A stretch of DNA of 64,000 nt, taken from UBA11606 sp039188975. Its GTDB lineage: Bacteria; Actinomycetota; Acidimicrobiia; Acidimicrobiales; Aldehydirespiratoraceae. The stretch's first letter is position 1; the number at the start of each line of letters is the position of its first letter. Shown here piece after piece: positions 50,344 through 58,930 of this stretch. The notes under the pieces are model-generated. The model worked only from the letters and a program-made list of their open reading frames with translations, had not been told where the DNA came from and did no database searches. Location: the NCBI GenBank assembly GCA_039188975.1, contig JBCCYT010000005.1, positions 6,794-70,793 on the forward strand, in the 5' to 3' direction. The position numbers and the translations under genes were made by a program.

Positions 50344-52314
50344 CAACGCGTTGACGGTGGAGACGTTGCCAGCGAAGTCATACACATTCAGCTCCGCGTA
50401 CACGAGATCGCCCGACACCATCGGCTCGAAGTCGTAGAGCAGCTCCGGCAGCGACGCAAACAAGCCGACGTCGCTCGTCGTGATCCACTCGAGCGTGCCG
50501 TCGGGATACAGATTCAAAACCCGCGGATAGATCAGCCCGTTCGGATCGGCGACGAGCTCGCCGAACGTCCCCCCATCGGTGATCTCGTAATAGGTCTCCG
50601 ACAAAATCTCCCCGACCGACGGGTCGTAGATGATCGTCAAAATCACATCGTGGGCCGGATCATCCGTACCGAACTCCTCCGGCGGTACATACGCCAGCGG
50701 AACATCGACCAGCCAGATGCCCTCATCATCGATCGTCAGATCGAAATAGCCGACTGCAGAATCGCCAACCGAGTCGGTCAACGTCAACACGGTCAGGTCA
50801 TAGATACCCAGCACCTCACCGGTGTCATCGAACGTGATCGCCGGTTCCTCGCCGAAATAGATGATCGAATCGTCAGACTCGTCGATCGTGCCGTACGCGA
50901 TCGTGACATCCACCGCATTGGCCAGCTCGTCGACCCCGAGCTCGGCGATCAGGTTGTAGCCGTCCTCGTCGAAGAAGCTCACGACTTCGCCACTCGGATC
51001 GAACGTCGCCAGCTCGTCCGCGGCGATGTTCTCCCCGGCCTGGTAGTACGCCGACAGCGCATCGCCCCACGCCGGTACGCCGTCAAGGAACAGATACCCC
51101 TGACGGAAGTTCGGCGCGTACTCCGGGAAGTAGATCGCGAGTCCGGTGGCCCGATCCGTCACCGGCCCGGTCACCTGCTCGACGACCAGGGCTTCCATCG
51201 CTTGCTGAAGACCGGAGTCGTCATAGTCGGCCTCCGTCGCGATGTTGGACGCGAGCCCGCCCAGATCGATCAGGTTGCTGTCGAGATCCGGATTCGGATC
51301 CCGCCCAAATGCCAACGTACGGGCCCGAGCCCGTCCGACGTCGGGTCCAGAGCCGGGCGAGCCGAGGGCCGACCCCAGATCCTCGACCGCATCGGTCACC
51401 GCGCCCATCGCCGACAGATCGAGCAACGACAAGGTGATCGCCTCGTCAGCGCCCTCGTCTCTCGCCTGCGCGGCGTACCCCGCGATCAACGCTGAACCGA
51501 CCTGTTCTGGGCTGCTGCCACCAACTCCCGCAAGGGCCCGATAGTCCCAGCCATGACCCGGTTCGAGCTCCTGTGACGCCAGCATGTAGTCCGCATACGG
51601 GGCGACGACGCTGGCGACCTCGTAGGTCGCCATGAGGCATGCGTCGAACCCGATGAGATCGAGGCGATCTGCCCCCGCTGCGGTCAACCCGGCACCGACG
51701 CCCGCCTGGATCTCGGCCAGATCCAACACGTCGAGACCGTCGGTCTCGTCGGGGCCCATACCGGTCCACCCAGCACCGTGATCCCACAGGATCAGCGCCG
51801 TGTGGTCAGCGGGCCACGCCGTCATGCCGTACTCGACGAAATCGGCGAGTACCTGTTGATCACCGAGATTCAACTCGAACGAACCGTCGGACAGATCCTC
51901 GACCTCGCCATCGAGCACCCGCAAGAGCTTGGTGTCTTCGAAGTCGGCGAGACCCAACACACCCTCGTCTGTGAATGCCGGATGCCGGTCGATCAAGGCA
52001 ATGATCTCGACATCGTCGGCCGCGGCCCCTGACATCTCGACCATGTCCTCGAGCAGGAACGGTTCGAGGTCGGTGTCGCCCATCCCGTAGATCAAGAACG
52101 TCCACGACGTATCAGACGACACCGACTCGGACGTCGTAGGAATGACCGTCGTCGTGGGCGCCGCCTCGGTCGTTGTTGTCGTCGACGTTGTTGTCGTCGA
52201 CTCGCTCGCCGGTTCGTCAGCGACAAGGTCGGCCAGTGCGTCTGGATCGCCCTCGGAACAGCCAACCGCAATCAGTGCGGAAACGAGCAACGCAACGCCA
52301 CAACGTCGGATCAT
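50329..52314 (-). CDS. Secreted clostripain-like cysteine peptidase (family C11) lipoprotein
   Basis: 661 residues. The lipoprotein signal ends at C19 (VSALIAVGCS). A linker rich in Thr (about 38-62) follows. The C11 peptidase domain starts near 70 (SWTFLIYGMGDTDLEPFLLEDMVEM), with catalytic H179 in LILWDHGAGW and C226 in LIGFDACLMATYEVA, both intact. The C-terminal 240 residues form an acidic, beta-rich region (DDSIIYFGEEPAITFDDTGEV). The family cleaves after Arg or Lys. In a surface-bound form it could process exported proteins or degrade protein. No link to the convergent transporter is shown. Confidence 0.88.
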   Translation of the reverse strand: MIRRCGVALLVSALIAVGCSEGDPDALADLVADEPASESTTTTSTTTTTEAAPTTTVIPTTSESVSSDTSWTFLIYGMGDTDLEPFLLEDMVEMSGAAADDVEIIALIDRHPAFTDEGVLGLADFEDTKLLRVLDGEVEDLSDGSFELNLGDQQVLADFVEYGMTAWPADHTALILWDHGAGWTGMGPDETDGLDVLDLAEIQAGVGAGLTAAGADRLDLIGFDACLMATYEVASVVAPYADYMLASQELEPGHGWDYRALAGVGGSSPEQVGSALIAGYAAQARDEGADEAITLSLLDLSAMGAVTDAVEDLGSALGSPGSGPDVGRARARTLAFGRDPNPDLDSNLIDLGGLASNIATEADYDDSGLQQAMEALVVEQVTGPVTDRATGLAIYFPEYAPNFRQGYLFLDGVPAWGDALSAYYQAGENIAADELATFDPSGEVVSFFDEDGYNLIAELGVDELANAVDVTIAYGTIDESDDSIIYFGEEPAITFDDTGEVLGIYDLTVLTLTDSVGDSAVGYFDLTIDDEGIWLVDVPLAYVPPEEFGTDDPAHDVILTIIYDPSVGEILSETYYEITDGGTFGELVADPNGLIYPRVLNLYPDGTLEWITTSDVGLFASLPELLYDFEPMVSGDLVYAELNVYDFAGNVSTVNALDTVP

Positions 52315-52373
52315 GGGGAGCCACCTCACAGATCGGGTCCGGCCGCAGTCGTAACACACCCGACGGCGGGTGG

Positions 52374-53930
52374 TCACGATGGCGGTGGCCGGCGGTCGTC
52401 GGCGCACATGGCCATGGCGACATTGCGGCCGCTCACCCCCCACACACCGGCGCCCGGATAGGTACCCGCACCGCACAGATACAAGCCAGTGAGCGGGGTG
52501 CGGTACCGGGTCAGCTCGCGTTGGCGCCCCACGACGACGTCGAGTGGTGTGCCAACCCACGACGGGGCGTACCCGCGCCGCATCGAAAACTGCTCTTCGT
52601 AGTCGACCGGCGTCATGACACGCCACTCGCCGATGCCCTCGGCCCAGCTGGGTTGGACCGTTTCGGCGAAGCGGTCGATCCAACGTTTCGGCTCGCTGGA
52701 CCCCTCCCAACCTCCGTCGAGGTCGTAGGGCGTCCACAGCACTTCGAGGCTGAGGAGATGATGCTCCTCGTCGGGACGCATGGTCGGATCGGGAACCGAC
52801 GGGGTGTTGACCAGCATTGCCGGGTCGGTCCCGATCCGACCGCGAGCCGCATCCGCATGCATCGCGCTGAGCGTCGCAACGTCCGGTCCGATCGCAAGCG
52901 TTGGTGCCGTCGGATCACCCAGGTCGGTGAGATCGGTCGCCGCCTGCAGCACCGGTGGCGCTTCCATGACGAGGTCGATCTTCGATTCGTACCCATCGTG
53001 GGTGGGTTGGCCAGACCACCGGGCGCGCGCCGCAGCGGCGGCGCGGCCGGGAACGCCGTCGAGCCAGTCGACCAGCACGACAGAGGGGTCGATCGCAGCC
53101 ACGACTCGTGTTGCTGACCGTTCGCCGCCCTCGGTGGTCCGAACGCCGACGACGGCGTCACCACGACACAACAACGCCTCGACCCGGGTATCGACCTCGA
53201 ATCGGGCACCGGCCGCTTCGGCTGAGCGACGAAGCGCGTCGGTGAGGGCACCACTACCGCCCACGGGCCGACCGACCGGCACGAGGTGTTTCGTCGCGTA
53301 GGCGAGTGCTGCCAGTCCCGTGCCCGGCATCTGGGGGTCAACTCCCCACACCACCGGTCCGGTGATGAGGGCAGGGACAATCAAATCCTCGTCGTCGAAA
53401 TACGCCCGCAGGACGTCCGCGGCTGAGCGTTTCGCGAGCCGAAGAACGGTCGCCAGTCCGGCCGCCCGCCGCCGAAGGGTGTGTTGGATGGTGGTTCTCG
53501 CCGATGGCGGCTTCACCGACACATCGAGCAGCAGGCGAGCTGCAGGGAGGAGGTCATTCAGATAGCGCCGGTAGCCATCGACCGCGTGGGGATGGGTCCG
53601 GGCCAGACCCGCAAGCGTTCGCTCGGCATCGTGAAAGTGGAACCACGGCGAGCCGTTCCAACGCATCCCGAGATACGAGGGCTCGAGATCGATGTACGAC
53701 AGTCCGTGGGTGCTCAAGTCGAGCTCGTCGTGCACGGGCGTTGCCCGCACGAAGATGTGGTCGCAATTGCAAATGTTGACTCGGGCACCGACGGCATCGA
53801 CCGTGCTTGCGCAGCCGCCCGTGTGCGGTCGAGCTTCGAGCACGGTCACGTCGTAGCCCGATCGAGCCAGGTACGCCGCCGCGGTGAGACCGTTGTGACC
53901 CCCACCGACGACGAGGACATCATCGGGCAT
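52374..53930 (-). CDS. Phytoene-desaturase-like FAD oxidoreductase
   Basis: 518 residues. The N-terminal dinucleotide motif VLVVGGGHNGLTAAAYLARSGYDVTVLEARPHTGGCAST and the C-terminal LYLCGAGTYPGAGVWGVSGRNVAMAM are typical of the CrtI/retinol-saturase-like amine-oxidase superfamily. VGRPVGGSGALTDALRRSAEAAGARFEVDTRVEALL lies in the substrate-domain junction. It should oxidise or isomerise a hydrophobic substrate. No carotenoid genes are near, so a carotenoid role is not assumed. It is divergent from the creatininase-family gene by 61 bases. Confidence 0.9.
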   Translation of the reverse strand: MPDDVLVVGGGHNGLTAAAYLARSGYDVTVLEARPHTGGCASTVDAVGARVNICNCDHIFVRATPVHDELDLSTHGLSYIDLEPSYLGMRWNGSPWFHFHDAERTLAGLARTHPHAVDGYRRYLNDLLPAARLLLDVSVKPPSARTTIQHTLRRRAAGLATVLRLAKRSAADVLRAYFDDEDLIVPALITGPVVWGVDPQMPGTGLAALAYATKHLVPVGRPVGGSGALTDALRRSAEAAGARFEVDTRVEALLCRGDAVVGVRTTEGGERSATRVVAAIDPSVVLVDWLDGVPGRAAAAARARWSGQPTHDGYESKIDLVMEAPPVLQAATDLTDLGDPTAPTLAIGPDVATLSAMHADAARGRIGTDPAMLVNTPSVPDPTMRPDEEHHLLSLEVLWTPYDLDGGWEGSSEPKRWIDRFAETVQPSWAEGIGEWRVMTPVDYEEQFSMRRGYAPSWVGTPLDVVVGRQRELTRYRTPLTGLYLCGAGTYPGAGVWGVSGRNVAMAMCADDRRPPPS

Positions 53931-53991
53931 CGTGCACCGCCATCTGACCGAGACCGCCTCGACGGGGCGGTCGGTTGGCTAGGGTGCCGCG

Positions 53992-54777
53992 ATGCCCGGC
54001 CGCCTCCACGAGCTCAGCGGACCCGAGATTCAGGAAAAGCTCTCGTCGTCGTCGATCGTGCTCGTACCGATCGGTGCGATCGAACAGCACGGTCCGCACC
54101 TGCCGATGATCGTCGACTACCTGATCGCCGATGAGGTCGCGCAAGCCGTCGTCGATCGTGCCAGCGACGACCTCGATGTGTGGATGGTGCCGACGCTCCC
54201 GTTTTCCAAGTCCGACGAGCACGCGTGGTCGCCCGGCACCATGTGGCTGAGCCGAGACACCTCGCAACGGGTGCTCGACGACCTCGCCGCTCGCGTGGCG
54301 GAGATGGGAGTGCAACGGCTCGTGTTCTTGAATGGACACGGTGGCAACTCCACCATGCTGAACGTCGCATGCCGAGAAGCCCGTCGACGGCACGGTCTGT
54401 TGACGTTCCTGGTCCACCCGTTCGCGCCGCCGGCCTACTCGCCACCGAGCGCAGTCGACACCGGAGAACTGGGCATGGGGATCCATGGCGGCTACGACGA
54501 GACATCGGTGGTCATGCACCTGCGCCCCGAGCTGGTGAAGCTCGACCGAGCGGTTCGCAACGTCCCGGAGTGGCTGGCCGACAACGAGCACGTCCGGTTC
54601 GGCGGATCGACCCAGTTCGGATGGATGTCTGACGACTTCGGCCCGCACGGACACATCGGTGATCCGACCGGGGCGACGGCCCAAGCGGGAGAACGGCTCT
54701 TCGAGCAGGCCGTGGGCCACGTGTTGGCCAGCCTCGGGGAAATTGCCACCTTTGACTTCCCGGATCGGGAGCCGTAG
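53992..54777 (+). CDS. Creatininase-family amidohydrolase
   Basis: 261 residues. Metal-binding motifs of the family are present: VPIGAIEQHGPHLPMIVDYLIA (Glu and His), FSKSDEHAWSPGTMWL, FLNGHGGNSTMLNVA, and the Glu in GYDETSVVMHLRP. Members hydrolyse cyclic amides such as creatinine, act in flavin synthesis, or trim mycofactocin peptide (MftE). No mycofactocin precursor or maturase is nearby, so a small-molecule amide is favoured. It is followed three bases later by the RidA gene, forming an operon. Confidence 0.9.
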   Translation: MPGRLHELSGPEIQEKLSSSSIVLVPIGAIEQHGPHLPMIVDYLIADEVAQAVVDRASDDLDVWMVPTLPFSKSDEHAWSPGTMWLSRDTSQRVLDDLAARVAEMGVQRLVFLNGHGGNSTMLNVACREARRRHGLLTFLVHPFAPPAYSPPSAVDTGELGMGIHGGYDETSVVMHLRPELVKLDRAVRNVPEWLADNEHVRFGGSTQFGWMSDDFGPHGHIGDPTGATAQAGERLFEQAVGHVLASLGEIATFDFPDREP

Positions 54778-54780
54778 CCG

Positions 54781-55167
54781 ATGCCCAATCGTGCTGTCGA
54801 CCCGACCGGGATTGCGCCTCCCGCCGCTGCGTACGTGCACGGTGTCGTGAGCGACGGACCCGCGCGGCTCCTCCACACCAGTGGTGTCGTCCCGACCGCT
54901 CCGGATGGGACGGTGGCGAGCGATGTCGGCGCGCAAGCCGATGAGATCTGGCGAACGATCTCGGCGTTGCTCACCGATGCCGACATGGCGACGACCGACA
55001 TCGTGTCGGTGACGACCTATGTCGTCCCCGGGCAGGACCTCGGGCTCGTCATGGCGGCCCGGGATGCCGTGCTCGGCGGCCACCTGGCTGCCTCGACGCT
55101 CGTGATCGTCGCTGCCCTCGCCCGCCCGGAATGGCTGATGGAAGTCGCCATCGTGGCGGCTCGCTGA
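54781..55167 (+). CDS. RidA/YjgF-family protein
   Basis: 128 residues: VHGVVSDGPARLLHTSGVVPTAPDG, QADEIWRTISALLTDADMATTDIVSVTTYVV, and LARPEWLMEVAIVAA. This is the RidA fold, a trimer that hydrolyses reactive enamines/imines or aminoacrylates. The usual C-terminal motif with catalytic Arg (about E-x-x-A-R) is altered, with RPEWLMEVAIVA present, so it belongs to a divergent subgroup. Its position between a creatininase-family enzyme and a reductase suggests clearing a reactive nitrogen intermediate (inference). Confidence 0.88.
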   Translation: MPNRAVDPTGIAPPAAAYVHGVVSDGPARLLHTSGVVPTAPDGTVASDVGAQADEIWRTISALLTDADMATTDIVSVTTYVVPGQDLGLVMAARDAVLGGHLAASTLVIVAALARPEWLMEVAIVAAR

Positions 55168-55170
55168 GCG

Positions 55171-55722
55171 ATGGAGATCCTGCTCGTCGATGGCTTCGAA
55201 GGTGACGACGCGGTCGTCGCGACCGCGAGAGCGGTCCTCGAAGCCAACGGTCACACCGTGCATGTGATCGACCTTGCGGCCGACGACTTCCGCATCCACA
55301 TGACGATGGAGGAACGTCGCCTCTACCACGACGAAGGCGAAAACCTGCTCGATCCCCAGGCTCAGGCCGCCGCCGACCTGTTGCCCGACGTTCAGGGTGT
55401 GCTGTTTTGCTGTCCCCATGTCACGTTTGGCGTGCCCGCCCGAGTGAAGGGCTTCCTCGACCGGGTCTTCATTCCGGGGGTCGCGTTCACGTTCGATGAT
55501 GCCGACAAGCTCGACCCGAAGTTGCGGCACATCCGCCGCGTCGGCCTCATCACCCGAAGCCCGCACGACGCTCGCACGGTTCGCCGGGCTCGAGACGGCG
55601 CTCGCCGCTACATCTTGTGGACGGTGCGGCTCAACTGTTCGTGGTTCGCACGTCGCACCCATGTGCGACTTCGGCCCGAGGAGTCGACCGAGCGGGTGAG
55701 TGCTGCGCTTCGCCGATGGTGA
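55171..55722 (+). CDS. NAD(P)H-dependent reductase, flavodoxin-2 fold
   Basis: 183 residues, starting three bases after the RidA stop. It begins MEILLVDGFEGDDAVVATARAVLEANGHTVHVIDLAADDF, with the flavin-loop region VLFCCPHVTFGVPARVKGFLDRVFIPGVAFTF, as in the quinone-reductase (NQO1/MdaB-like) proteins. It probably reduces quinones or nitro/azo compounds with bound FMN or FAD. The C-terminal third is Arg-rich. It closes the creatininase-RidA operon and converges with another protein of the same fold. Confidence 0.83.
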   Translation: MEILLVDGFEGDDAVVATARAVLEANGHTVHVIDLAADDFRIHMTMEERRLYHDEGENLLDPQAQAAADLLPDVQGVLFCCPHVTFGVPARVKGFLDRVFIPGVAFTFDDADKLDPKLRHIRRVGLITRSPHDARTVRRARDGARRYILWTVRLNCSWFARRTHVRLRPEESTERVSAALRRW

Positions 55723-55753
55723 TCCGGCGCCTACCTGGGCCGAAGGCGATCGT

Positions 55754-56278
55754 TCAGACACTGGCGACGCGTGCGCCGGCCGAGGCTCGGGCCTGCACGT
55801 GATCGAGAAACACCTGCCGGTCGGCGTCGTCGCAGAAGTCGATCTTGTAGAGCGCCAACCACTCGAACGTCGCACCCGTTGCGCATAGCGGCGTGAGCAC
55901 TCGGCGATAGAGCTGTCGACCCGGTTCGCCCTGGAGACGGTTGATGAGCGCCGAGGATCCGTGGGTCGTGACCGCAGTCAGCCGGGTGATGTTCGCAAGC
56001 GGCGACGTGGTCGGGGCGCCCTCGTCGATCCAGGGGCCCAGCGTGCGCTGGATCCAGTCGAGCAGCACCGCCGGTTGGCCGCCCCACCAGGTGGGATGCA
56101 CGAACCACAGTTCGTCGGTCGCGGCGAGTTCATCGGCGGTCGGGCCGGGCTCGGTCGCGTCGCCGATGCGATGCAGGATTGGTTCGCCTCGCTCTGCCAG
56201 CCCGACGAGCACCGATGCGAGGATCGCTCCGCTGTAGCTCTCGGGTACCGGGTGGGCATGAACGACGCGGATCGACAT
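55754..56278 (-). CDS. NAD(P)H-dependent reductase, flavodoxin-2 fold (second)
   Basis: 174 residues: MSIRVVHAHPVPESYSGAILASVLVGLAERG, ATDELWFVHPTWWGGQPAVLLDWIQRTLGPW, and VTTHGSSALINRLQGEPGRQLYRRVLTPLC. This is the same quinone/flavin reductase fold as the preceding convergent gene but is not a close copy. It lies five bases downstream of the LLM oxidoreductase gene, so it may recycle flavin or reduce the product of that enzyme (inference). Confidence 0.85.
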   Translation of the reverse strand: MSIRVVHAHPVPESYSGAILASVLVGLAERGEPILHRIGDATEPGPTADELAATDELWFVHPTWWGGQPAVLLDWIQRTLGPWIDEGAPTTSPLANITRLTAVTTHGSSALINRLQGEPGRQLYRRVLTPLCATGATFEWLALYKIDFCDDADRQVFLDHVQARASAGARVASV

Positions 56279-56283
56279 GACGG

Positions 56284-57438
56284 TCAGGCCAGCTGGGGCA
56301 AGACGTCGGCGGCGATGCGTTCGAGCTGATCCTCGACCTGACCGTACGGATCGCCGGGCATCCCCGGGAACAGCACCAGGTTCTCGAGGCCGCCGAACTC
56401 GTCGCGATACGCCGCGATCCCTTCGGCGACATCGTCGGCTGAGCCGACCAGCCAGGTCTTGTTGTCGAGCGAATCGTCCAGCGACGGGATGAGGCCGGGC
56501 GGCGACGGTTTGCCGTCAGGACCCATGTAGCCACGGCTCCAACCGTACGGACCGAGGAACTTCCAGAATTCGTCGTGTCCGTTGCGGACCCGGTCGATTG
56601 CGGCCTCTCGGGTGTCGTCGACACACGTGCACACGACGAGCGTACGTTTCTCGCCGGGGGCCAGATCAATCCCGTGTTCGTCGGCGTAGATCTCCGCATA
56701 GCGATCCCAGAACTGCTTGGCGAACGAATGGTGCTTCAACCAAAACACCCCGCCAACACCGGTTCGGGGCACAGAGTCGAGCGTGGGCGGGGACGTGATC
56801 GCCTGCCACATCTCGTACGGGTACAGCGGGCGGGGGAGGAGGCTGAGCTCTTGCACGGTGCCGCCCCGGTCGGGGATGCCGGGCACAGGAAAGTCGAAGA
56901 CGTCGCCGTGGTAGCTGAACGACTCGTTGTCGAGGGCCAGTCGCAGAACGTCGAGCGATTCCGCGAACTGTCTGCGGTTGAACTCGTCGGCCGCCGCCTG
57001 GTCAGGGTTGTCGAACGAGCCGATCTTCGAACCGAGGTTCTCAGCTTCGCGGGGCACGGTGCCGCGGGCGACGCCGAGGATGCCTCGGCCACCGGAGATG
57101 TTGTGGAGGGTGGCGAAATCCTCGGCCAGCTTGAGCGGATGCCACTGGCCGAGCACGTTGAACATCATCCCGAGCCGGATCTGTTCGGTGCGTTCCGCGA
57201 TGATCGCCGAGAGGAGGATTCCGTTTGGGACGACTTCGTAGCCCTCGTATTGGAAGTGATGTTCGGTCGTCCAAAACGAGTCGTACCCGAGTCGATCCGA
57301 CACGACGGCCATGTCGATGATCCGCTCGGTCGCCTCCCACACCTGTTTGCTGTCGTAACGGCGATCGGTGGGCGCGGGCGCTCCAGCTCCCGCGTCGGGC
57401 ATCTCGACGCCGCCAAACAAGAACACACCGGTCTTCAT
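56284..57438 (-). CDS. LLM-class flavin-dependent oxidoreductase
   Basis: 384 residues from an ATG with GGAGG close upstream (complement of 57444-57451 region). It is a luciferase-like TIM barrel: MKTGVFLFGGVEMPDAG, YDSFWTTEHHFQYEGYEVVPNGILLSAIIAERT, RLGMMFNVLGQWHPLKLAEDFATLHNISGGRGILGVARG, and C-terminal LVGSADDVAEGIAAYRDEFGGLENLVL. Such enzymes use FMNH2 or F420 for monooxygenation or hydride transfer. Its reductase-type neighbour downstream favours an FMNH2-dependent monooxygenase. Confidence 0.9.
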   Translation of the reverse strand: MKTGVFLFGGVEMPDAGAGAPAPTDRRYDSKQVWEATERIIDMAVVSDRLGYDSFWTTEHHFQYEGYEVVPNGILLSAIIAERTEQIRLGMMFNVLGQWHPLKLAEDFATLHNISGGRGILGVARGTVPREAENLGSKIGSFDNPDQAAADEFNRRQFAESLDVLRLALDNESFSYHGDVFDFPVPGIPDRGGTVQELSLLPRPLYPYEMWQAITSPPTLDSVPRTGVGGVFWLKHHSFAKQFWDRYAEIYADEHGIDLAPGEKRTLVVCTCVDDTREAAIDRVRNGHDEFWKFLGPYGWSRGYMGPDGKPSPPGLIPSLDDSLDNKTWLVGSADDVAEGIAAYRDEFGGLENLVLFPGMPGDPYGQVEDQLERIAADVLPQLA

Positions 57439-57589
57439 CAGGCTCCTCCCCAGTGGTTGACGTTGCTGCCAGCGCAAATCGCCAACCGTGTCGCGAGCAT
57501 AGAACCGGTACCGGCCGTGGACCCGTTCGAGCGTGTGAACGTCCTGTTTCGCAAGCGAAGCGATCCGTGCCGGCAGCTAGGTTGGACCG

Positions 57590-58816
57590 ATGCCCGAGCT
57601 CGTCATTCGCAACGGCGTCGTCGACGGCGAGCGACGCGACATCCTCTGTCGGGACGGGCTCGTGGCCATGGTCGAACCACCGGGTTCGATCGTGACGACA
57701 GATGCCGAGGTCATCGATGCGAACGGGTTCGTTGTCGTCGGTGCTGCGGCGGAACCGCATGCTCATCTCGACAAGGTACTGACCGCGGATGCCGTGCCGA
57801 ATCCGGGTGGCGACCTGTTCGGCGCGATCAGTGCATGGCGAGAGACCTATGGCGATCGCAACGAGCGTGAGATCACCCACCGGGCAGAGCAGGTGATCCG
57901 CCGTTCGATTGCGGCGGGAATCACCGCCATCCGGACCCATGTCGACTGTGGCCCGGGTATCGAGCTCCGGGCGATCGAAGCGCTCATTGCGTTGCGGGAG
58001 CGCTGGGCCCCACTGATCGACATCGAGATCTGTGCCCTCGTGGCACCGCCGACGCTGGGAGAGGGCGAAGGCGCGGCCTACGCCCGGCTCCGCGATGCCA
58101 TCACGCTGGGGGTGGATCTCGTCGGTGGTGTGCCGTACGCCGAAGCCAGTCCCAGAGCAGCCACCGCCGGGCTGCTCGAGCAGGCCGCGGGGGCGGGCCT
58201 CGGGGTCGATTTCCACACTGACGAAACCCTCGACCCGACGGTTCTGAGCCTGGTCGACCTCGCGGAGCTGGCGATCGACTTCCCGTTCCCGGTCGCTGCA
58301 TCCCACTGTTGTTCGTTGGCCATGCAAGACCCGGCGCGTCAGGCCGACGTCGCCGCAATGGTGGCCGACGCTGGCGTCCACGTCGTCGCGTTGCCGCAGA
58401 CCAACCTGTTCTTGCAAGCGCGCGGCCACGCACAAGCCCCGGTGCGCGGCATCACCGCGATCGGCGCGCTGCGCGCCGCAGGGGCAACGGTGAGCGCGGG
58501 CGCCGACAACGTGCAGGATCCCTTCAACACCATGGGCCGAGTCGATCCGTGCGAGATCGCCTCCCTGCTCGTCACCGCCGGCCATGTCGACGCAGGCGAT
58601 TCGTGGTCGCTCGTGGCCGGCGCGGCCCGAGCGACGCTCGGGCTCGGTCCGGCTGGCCCGGTGGTCGGTGCCATGGCGGATCTCGTCGCATTGCGAGGTG
58701 ACACGCTTCGTGGAGCGGTCGCTGACGGCGCTGCGGAGCGCATTGTGATCCGACGGGGTGCGGTCGTCAGCCGAACATCTGTGGATATCGCGTCGAATCA
58801 TCCGTTGCTGGCGTGA
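57590..58816 (+). CDS. Amidohydrolase, cytosine-deaminase-like
   Basis: 408 residues. The metal site motif EPHAHLDK includes H57 and H59. Further metal/catalytic motifs are VDFHTDETLDP (about 207), ASHCCSLAMQD (about 239) and AGADNVQDPFNTMGRVDP (about 305, metal Asp). The arrangement is that of the CodA/N-isopropylammelide-type deaminases of the amidohydrolase superfamily, which remove an amino group from a heterocycle. It is divergent from the LLM gene and 114 bases upstream of an importer on the same strand, so it may act on the imported compound (inference). Confidence 0.9.
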   Translation: MPELVIRNGVVDGERRDILCRDGLVAMVEPPGSIVTTDAEVIDANGFVVVGAAAEPHAHLDKVLTADAVPNPGGDLFGAISAWRETYGDRNEREITHRAEQVIRRSIAAGITAIRTHVDCGPGIELRAIEALIALRERWAPLIDIEICALVAPPTLGEGEGAAYARLRDAITLGVDLVGGVPYAEASPRAATAGLLEQAAGAGLGVDFHTDETLDPTVLSLVDLAELAIDFPFPVAASHCCSLAMQDPARQADVAAMVADAGVHVVALPQTNLFLQARGHAQAPVRGITAIGALRAAGATVSAGADNVQDPFNTMGRVDPCEIASLLVTAGHVDAGDSWSLVAGAARATLGLGPAGPVVGAMADLVALRGDTLRGAVADGAAERIVIRRGAVVSRTSVDIASNHPLLA

Positions 58817-58864
58817 AGACGATCTGACGGTGGTATGAAGTGCGGGCCACGTGGGGGAGGCGCC

Positions 58865-58884
58865 TGTGAAACACAGTGTTCACA
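58865..58884. promoter_or_regulatory. Inverted repeat TGTGAA-N8-TTCACA upstream of the importer
   Basis: Perfect 6-base arms at 58865-58870 and 58879-58884; the spacer itself contains CAC-A-GTG. It resembles an operator of a dimeric regulator. The 10-base gap between TGTGA and TCACA does not fit the CRP consensus spacing of six. It lies between the deaminase stop and the ATPase start. Confidence 0.45.
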
Positions 58885-58930
58885 ATCGGGACACGACGTC
58901 GACCACGCCTGCCAATAGTCTGCGCGACCG

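Noticed and set aside
47620..51495. A 1291-residue open frame on the plus strand across the LivHMG and clostripain genes
   Set aside because: It is Arg/Pro/His-rich without motifs, and lies in another frame of LivHMG and then antisense to the peptidase. High GC makes stops rare in this frame; the recognised genes explain the region.
53992..54777. MftE, implying a mycofactocin locus
   Set aside because: No mftA precursor, mftB or radical-SAM mftC is in the window; family membership alone does not show the role.
53920..55875. A 651-residue minus-strand frame opposite the creatininase-RidA-reductase operon
   Set aside because: Shadow of three well-supported plus-strand genes with tight operon spacing.
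57505..57514. CCGGTACCGG palindrome in the LLM/deaminase divergent region
   Set aside because: The same 10-mer occurs by chance near 27.85 kb, and GC palindromes of this size are expected in such DNA; no second half-site.
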